A stretch of DNA of 64,000 bases from Chloracidobacterium sp. (GTDB lineage Bacteria; Acidobacteriota; Blastocatellia; Pyrinomonadales; Pyrinomonadaceae): contig JADJTD010000001.1 of the NCBI GenBank assembly GCA_016711345.1, positions 3,722,001 to 3,786,000 of the forward strand, given 5' to 3'. The notes under the pieces were generated by a model that did not search any database, had not been told where the DNA came from, and was given only the letters and a program-made list of their open reading frames with translations. The number at the start of each line of letters is the position of its first letter. Position 1 is the first letter of the stretch. This document shows positions 59,463 through 64,000 of the stretch, piece by piece. The translations under genes were made by a program, and so were the position numbers.

Positions 59463-59585
59463 AGAATTATCCTACCAACTTGTAAAATTTGTGAAAGTTT
59501 AACATATACGCGCCTCAGACTGAATAAGATTCACCTTAGAATTTATTGCCGTTACAAATTGGGTTATCATATTCGAAAAGAACTT

Positions 59586-61235
59586 ATGTCCAGAATCATA
59601 CACGCCCCAACAGGCACTGAACTTAGCTGCAAAAATTGGTTGATCGAGGCCGCTTATCGCATGATCCAGAATAACCTTGATCCGGACGTGGCCTTTGACC
59701 CGGATAATTTGATCGTTTACGGCGGACGCGGCAAGGCTGCGCGAAATTGGGAGAGTTTCGACGCGATATTGAGTTCATTAAAAGACTTGAATGAAGATGA
59801 AACGCTTTTAGTCCAGTCTGGCAAGCCGGTCGGCGTTTTCAAAAGCCACACTGACGCTCCACGCGTTTTGATCGCTAATTCAAACATCGTTCCGCATTGG
59901 GCCACACAGGAGCAGTTCGATCAATACGAACGCGACGGCCTGATGATGTACGGTCAGATGACTGCAGGCTCATGGATCTACATCGGAACGCAAGGAATTT
60001 TGCAGGGCACGTATGAGACTTTCGGATCACTGGCACGGCAGCATGGTTGGGGTTCGCTTGCAGGAAAACTTGTGCTTACAGCCGGACTTGGTGAAATGGG
60101 CGGAGCTCAGGCGCAAGCTATTACGTTTAACGGCGGTGTTGGTTTACTTGTTGATGTTGATCCGTGGCGTATCGAGCGGAGACTTGCTTTGAAGCAGGTC
60201 GATGTAGCGGCGAAAGATCTCGATGATGCACTCGACTTAGCTAAAGCGGCGGTTGATGCAAAAGAGGCAAAGTCCATCGCCCTGCATGGCAACGCGGCTG
60301 AAGTTCTTTGGCAACTTCTCGAACGCGGCGTAATTCCTGATGTTGTTACCGATCAGACTTCGGCTCATGATGTTCTATATGGATATATTCCGGTTGGTTT
60401 AGATATCGAACAGGCGAACGAACTGAGAAAGACAAATCAGAGTGAATACGAAAAACGCGCGATGGATTCGATGGCTATACATGTCGAAGCAATGCTCGAA
60501 TTTCAAAAGCGTGGGTCCATTGTTTTTGATTACGGCAATAATCTGAGACAAAGGGCGAAGGACAACGGTATCGCAAATGCATTCGATTATCCCGGTTTTG
60601 TTCCTGCGTATATTCGTCCGCTGTTCTGCGAGGGCAAAGGACCGTTTCGATGGGTCGCTCTTTCGGGCGATAAGGAAGACATCTATAAAACGGACGAAGC
60701 GATAATGAATCTTTTCCCGGATGATGATCATTTAACAAAATGGCTGACGATGGCTCAAGAGAAAGTTGAATTTCAAGGTTTGCCTGCACGCATATGCTGG
60801 CTTGGTTACGGCGAACGTGCAAAGGCTGGGCTGAAATTAAACGAAATGGTCGCATCCGGCGAGCTAAAAGCGCCTATCGTCATTGGCCGTGACCATCTGG
60901 ACTGTGGCAGCGTCGCCTCTCCAAACCGCGAGACGGAATCGATGAAAGACGGAAGCGACGCTATTGCCGACTGGGTTTATCTCAATGCGATGATAAACGT
61001 CGCGGGCGGAGCAACATGGGTATCGCTGCATCACGGTGGCGGCGTTGGAATCGGCTTTTCACTTCATGCCGGACAAGTAATCGTCGCCGATGGAACGCCC
61101 GACGCCGCCAAGCGGATTGAACGCGTCCTCACTACTGATCCCGGAATGGGCGTTATTCGCCATGTCGATGCGGGGTATGAAGAGGCTATAGAATTTGCTG
61201 AGAAGAATGATGTTAGAATCCCGATGATAAAGTAG
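59586..61235 (+). CDS. hutU: Urocanate hydratase
   Basis: A 549-residue NAD-dependent enzyme that converts urocanate to imidazolone propionate, the second step of the pathway. I start it at the ATG at 59,586 (MSRIIHAPTGTELSCKNW), the usual family beginning, rather than an upstream TTG. Diagnostic stretches include NLIVYGGRGKAARNW, GQMTAGSWIYIGTQGI, TAGLGEMGGAQAQA (NAD-binding), FCEGKGPFRWVAL, DHLDCGSVASPNRETE and the C-terminal GGGVGIGFSLHAGQV. It is 10 bp upstream of hutG on the same strand. Confidence 0.95.
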   Translation: MSRIIHAPTGTELSCKNWLIEAAYRMIQNNLDPDVAFDPDNLIVYGGRGKAARNWESFDAILSSLKDLNEDETLLVQSGKPVGVFKSHTDAPRVLIANSNIVPHWATQEQFDQYERDGLMMYGQMTAGSWIYIGTQGILQGTYETFGSLARQHGWGSLAGKLVLTAGLGEMGGAQAQAITFNGGVGLLVDVDPWRIERRLALKQVDVAAKDLDDALDLAKAAVDAKEAKSIALHGNAAEVLWQLLERGVIPDVVTDQTSAHDVLYGYIPVGLDIEQANELRKTNQSEYEKRAMDSMAIHVEAMLEFQKRGSIVFDYGNNLRQRAKDNGIANAFDYPGFVPAYIRPLFCEGKGPFRWVALSGDKEDIYKTDEAIMNLFPDDDHLTKWLTMAQEKVEFQGLPARICWLGYGERAKAGLKLNEMVASGELKAPIVIGRDHLDCGSVASPNRETESMKDGSDAIADWVYLNAMINVAGGATWVSLHHGGGVGIGFSLHAGQVIVADGTPDAAKRIERVLTTDPGMGVIRHVDAGYEEAIEFAEKNDVRIPMIK

Positions 61236-61245
61236 AATCTGATAT

Positions 61246-62199
61246 ATGGAGACTATTTTCGAGCAAACCACAAAAGTTGATCCTACCGTTTTTTTTACTA
61301 GAAATGACAAGAACGATCCGCGTCTGGGTGAAATAGTTGGTCGTGAAGAAGCTGATTACGCATCGGCGGATATTGTCATTCTGGGCTGTCCGCAGGATGA
61401 AGGTGTGCGTCGAAACAACGGACGTGTGGGAGCGGCTACAGCCCCGGACAAGATACGCGAACAGTTTTACAGACTGACGCCGTTTAATATTAAGAAAAAG
61501 ATCTTTGATCTCGGCAATGTCTTTATCGGCAGTAGTTTAGAAGAAACTCACGAGACGCAATTTAAGGTTGTCACGCAGGTATTGAAAGATGACAAGCGTG
61601 TGATCGTGCTTGGTGGAGGAAATGATATTTCGTATCCCGATGGAGCGGCGATGGCTGAGGTTTTCGGGCCTGAGCAGTGGATCGGCGTAAATATTGATGC
61701 CCAACTCGACGTTCGTATCGCGGAACAGAGAAACAGCGGCACGCCGTATCGACAGCTTTTAGAAGAAAAACATCTGCTGCCAACCTATTTTTACGAGGTC
61801 GGCTATCAAACGCATTTTTGCTCTCCGGTTTATTACGAATATATCCGCGATCTCGGCGTGCATCGTATCAGCCTCGAATTGCTCCGCTCACGTACCGAAG
61901 CCGACCTCGAGATCAAGGAACAGATCCGGCAAAAATTCATCGGCCACAGTTCATCACTGAATACATTTTTCGGCTTCGACCTCGACGCAGTCCGTTCCGC
62001 AGACGCTCCCGGCACATCCGCTCCATCACCACTCGGCCTGCGTGCCGGTGAATTTATCACGCTTGTAAAATACGCCGCTTCGCTGGCAAATACAAAAATT
62101 ATCGAGTTTAGCGAGGTTAATCCGACGTATGACGTTGATAATCGGACCACAAAGCTCGTCGCGATCGGTATGCATCGGTTTTGTTCAGGTGTTGCATAA
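61246..62199 (+). CDS. hutG: Formimidoylglutamase-type arginase-family enzyme with altered metal ligands
   Basis: A 317-residue ureohydrolase-fold protein placed directly after hutU, so it probably completes the pathway by converting formiminoglutamate to glutamate and formamide. Arginase-family enzymes bind two Mn ions through GGGHD, DAHxD and DxD motifs. Here the first reads GGGNDISY (near 122), the second NIDAQLDVR (near 148) and the third FGFDLDAVRSADAPG (near 245). All Asp ligands remain but both His ligands are replaced, by Asn and Gln. Divergent formimidoylglutamases with similar replacements exist, as I recall, in Bacteroidetes-type sequences. Function is therefore supported by context more than by motif. 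Confidence 0.8.
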   Translation: METIFEQTTKVDPTVFFTRNDKNDPRLGEIVGREEADYASADIVILGCPQDEGVRRNNGRVGAATAPDKIREQFYRLTPFNIKKKIFDLGNVFIGSSLEETHETQFKVVTQVLKDDKRVIVLGGGNDISYPDGAAMAEVFGPEQWIGVNIDAQLDVRIAEQRNSGTPYRQLLEEKHLLPTYFYEVGYQTHFCSPVYYEYIRDLGVHRISLELLRSRTEADLEIKEQIRQKFIGHSSSLNTFFGFDLDAVRSADAPGTSAPSPLGLRAGEFITLVKYAASLANTKIIEFSEVNPTYDVDNRTTKLVAIGMHRFCSGVA

Positions 62200-62401
62200 G
62201 ATTTGAAAATGGCGCTTGATGAATGAAGGATCGTGACTCGTTAGTCTAGAAAACGGACGGGTTAAGCCGTTCTAATAAGGGTGATAATGCCGGATATAAT
62301 TGACGACGATGTGAATCAACGACAAGAACCAAGGGTCGCTTAAAAAAAATTGCGATGCCAGGCTAAATATATGATCAGCAATGGTTTATCGGAATCATCT
62401 C

Positions 62402-62477
62402 CAAAAAAGCCATCTCACGACCCCCAAAAAGCCATTTTTAAACCTCAAAAAGCCACTTTTACTCCCCCAAAAGCCAT
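62402..62477. repeat. Four phased direct repeats of CAAAAAGCCAT
   Basis: Copies start at about 62,402, 62,425, 62,446 and 62,468, spaced 23, 21 and 22 bp, about two helix turns. The spacers differ. They could be binding sites for a regulator on one DNA face, or remains of a slipped repeat. From 62,200 to 62,400 I see no gene. Confidence 0.65.
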
Positions 62478-62544
62478 CAAAAAATAAGAATATTTCCTAG
62501 CGATGGTCCATGCTCGGCGGCGTTGGCAGGATGGACGGAATGGT

Positions 62545-62664
62545 CGGCAGCTGCATCGCCACTTGGCTTATAACGGCGAATTTTTCATACTTATTCAAGA
62601 CGCCACATTGGCAATTACAAGGATCATCGAGTTCAGCGAAATCAACCCGAGGCTAGATGTCTAA
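62545..62664 (+). pseudogene. Remnant of a second hutG-like (formimidoylglutamase) gene
   Basis: The plus strand encodes ASPLGL, then a frame change, then GEFFILIQDATLAITRIIEF and SEINPRLDV before a stop. This parallels SPLGLRAGEFITLVKYAAS and IIEFSEVNPTYDV at the end of intact hutG 350-400 bp upstream. The in-frame TAA, frameshift and missing N-terminal domain mark it as decayed. It probably arose from a tandem duplication. Confidence 0.75.
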
Positions 62665-62715
62665 TCGAACGTTTTGCTCCTGCGTGGCGTTAATCTGAAG
62701 GATGGAGAACCAATT

Positions 62716-63207
62716 ATGGATAAATCGCCAAAAGGGTCGATATGGCTTTTCCTTATAACTTTTGCGTTCGTGTTTTACGGAATGGGTGCGTCGTTTATTG
62801 AAAGCTTCGTCAACTATCCAACCTGGAAATTGATCGGGCCGAATGAATTCCTCACATATCACAATGCAATTAGCCCGCTGATAATTGGCTATCTGGTTGC
62901 TCCTATGGTTTTGGGAACATTGCTGACGGGTCTATTGCTCTGGTTTCGGCCACAGGCGATTCCCGTCTGGGCACTATGGACAGCTTTTGGATTGCAGGTC
63001 TTTGTTTGGATCTCGACGGTTACGATCCAAATCCCGATACAGATAGAATTGAGCAACTCCGGCCTGTCAATTCCGGCAATCGACAAACTGCTCATTACAA
63101 ATTTCTGGCTCCGCAGAATTCCATACACGATAGATGCGGGGCTGTTTGTCTGGATGATGTCGTTATTATTAAGAACACATTATTCAGAACCAACCGCAGC
63201 AGACTAA
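62716..63207 (+). CDS. Four-helix membrane protein, possibly DUF1772-like
   Basis: A 163-residue protein from the ATG at 62,716, chosen because GGAG lies about 9 nt upstream. Four hydrophobic segments are visible: about 8-28 (WLFLITFAFVFYGMGASFI), 50-75 (IIGYLVAPMVLGTLLTGLLLWF), 80-100 (VWALWTAFGLQVFVWIST) and 135-155 (DAGLFVWMMSLLLR). Size, four helices and the WLRRIPYTIDAGL ending recall the DUF1772 family, of unknown function in bacteria. I am not certain of the family. Confidence 0.65.
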   Translation: MDKSPKGSIWLFLITFAFVFYGMGASFIESFVNYPTWKLIGPNEFLTYHNAISPLIIGYLVAPMVLGTLLTGLLLWFRPQAIPVWALWTAFGLQVFVWISTVTIQIPIQIELSNSGLSIPAIDKLLITNFWLRRIPYTIDAGLFVWMMSLLLRTHYSEPTAAD

Positions 63208-63307
63208 CAGTCTGTCGACGATATAAAGCGGAAACTTGTAAAAGTCGAGATGACTCGGTTATGCAGTGGAGTCGCGTAATTTGAATCAATAAGTAATATA
63301 ATAGACG

Positions 63308-64000
63308 ATGCGAAAAATACTATTAACACTTTTGTTTGTAACCCTTTTTCATAATGCTTATGGACAAGTTTGTGAAAACAAACCGCCTACAATTGAGGTT
63401 AGCGGGAGTGCCGAGATCTTTGTCCAACCAGATGAAGTGACCATTTCACTTGATATAACCAAATTGAACAAGGATCTGCAAATTGCAAAGAAAGAGGCGG
63501 ATACTGCTCTATCTCAAGTAATTGATCTGACAAAACGATTCAGCGTTAAGGCGGAAGACGTCAAAACGAGGAACATTTCTGTTGAAATGAAGAATAAGTT
63601 CATTCGCGATCCCAAAAATCGTACTTATGACGAAGACGGTGAGGAAATCGGTACAAAAGTGTTCCTGGGTTATCAAGTGTCCACGTCGGTCAATGTAAGA
63701 ATGACTGACATCAGTCGTTTTCAAGGCTTTCTTGATGAAGTTCTGAGAACCGGCATCTCTGAAGTAAATAATGTTTCTTTCGAATCTTCAGAACTGCGAA
63801 AATACAAGGATAAAGCGCGTGAACTTGCGATGAAAGCGGCTTATGAAAAAGCCTCTGCAATGGCAGGCGCTATAAATCAGACCATTGGTAAGGCGATACT
63901 TATCAAAGAGGGAAAGTTTTCAAGTTCCTTTACGATTGCTGGTGGTGCTCTCAGCTCAAATACATTTGTTAGAGATGGAATTGTTAGTAACCGCCCGACA
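63308..64000 (+). CDS. SIMPL-domain (DUF541) periplasmic protein, partial
   Basis: 231 residues are visible before the right edge. A signal peptide (MRKILLTLLFVTLFHNAYGQ) is followed by the family opening EVSGSAEIFVQPDEVTISLD, the helix ALSQVIDLTKRFSVKAEDVK, and the second strand-helix set (FLGYQVSTSVNVRMTDISRF, ARELAMKAAYEKASAMAGAI). SIMPL proteins form periplasmic rings or channels of poorly known function. The C-terminus is cut off by the window. Confidence 0.85.
   Translation, partial: MRKILLTLLFVTLFHNAYGQVCENKPPTIEVSGSAEIFVQPDEVTISLDITKLNKDLQIAKKEADTALSQVIDLTKRFSVKAEDVKTRNISVEMKNKFIRDPKNRTYDEDGEEIGTKVFLGYQVSTSVNVRMTDISRFQGFLDEVLRTGISEVNNVSFESSELRKYKDKARELAMKAAYEKASAMAGAINQTIGKAILIKEGKFSSSFTIAGGALSSNTFVRDGIVSNRPT

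Overview
The window looks like a chromosome segment of an Acidobacteriota bacterium, most likely class Blastocatellia. This rests on the ECF sigma factor of the acidobacterial/planctomycete (TIGR02999-like) type paired with a Ser/Thr kinase-TPR protein, on giant secreted proteins with Thr/Pro linkers, and on the housekeeping gene set. No rRNA or marker gene fixes the lineage, so this is inference.

Left flank (1-7.5 kb): a partial S41-peptidase-like protein whose catalytic Ser and Lys are both replaced, ruvX, an antitoxin gene with a truncated PIN toxin, a HEPN-like hypothetical, a secreted TPR protein and a penicillin-acylase-family hydrolase in probable operon, a small cytochrome c lipoprotein, and tRNA-Arg(TCG). 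Right flank (55.2-64 kb): a VanY-like lipoprotein, a complete histidine-utilisation cluster (hutH-hutI-YCII protein leftward, hutU-hutG rightward), a decayed second hutG end, a membrane protein and the start of a SIMPL-domain protein.

Between the flanks lie two tandem tRNA-associated islands. The last 47 nt of tRNA-Arg, from the anticodon loop to CCA, recur without mismatch at 42,662-42,708 and 55,185-55,231. They bound island A (35.2 kb) and island B (12.5 kb). Just inside the right end of each island a related 120-bp flank sits at exactly the same distance from the att core, and outside it both islands have the 3' end of a rightward cohesin gene. No integrase is recognisable in either island.

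Island A holds six leftward giant surface-protein genes (one split by a frameshift) and three gene remnants. Each complete product has a signal peptide or membrane anchor, then a variable display region (FG-GAP or delta-60 beta-propellers, right-handed beta-helices, LamG, alpha/beta-hydrolases). It then has, usually after a Thr/Pro linker, a shared C-terminal cassette of a small beta-sandwich, a dockerin-like pair and a terminal cohesin. Seven copies of an intergenic unit (R1-R7) sit at the 3' ends of these genes. Each contains fragments of two small rightward ORFs and a 15-bp dyad whose two arms change together between copies. Two classes of conserved promoter/leader precede the genes. Mosaic repeats, deletion scars and a head-to-head cohesin fusion show that the array has been reshuffled by recombination.

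Island B carries a translationally coupled ECF sigma factor-Ser/Thr kinase pair transcribed divergently from a 2,896-residue beta-helix protein with the same dockerin-cohesin ending. The best candidate for an undescribed system is this integrase-less, tRNA-targeted surface-protein array, whose products carry both a cohesin and a dockerin and could in principle link head to tail; the sigma factor-kinase pair next door is its possible regulator.
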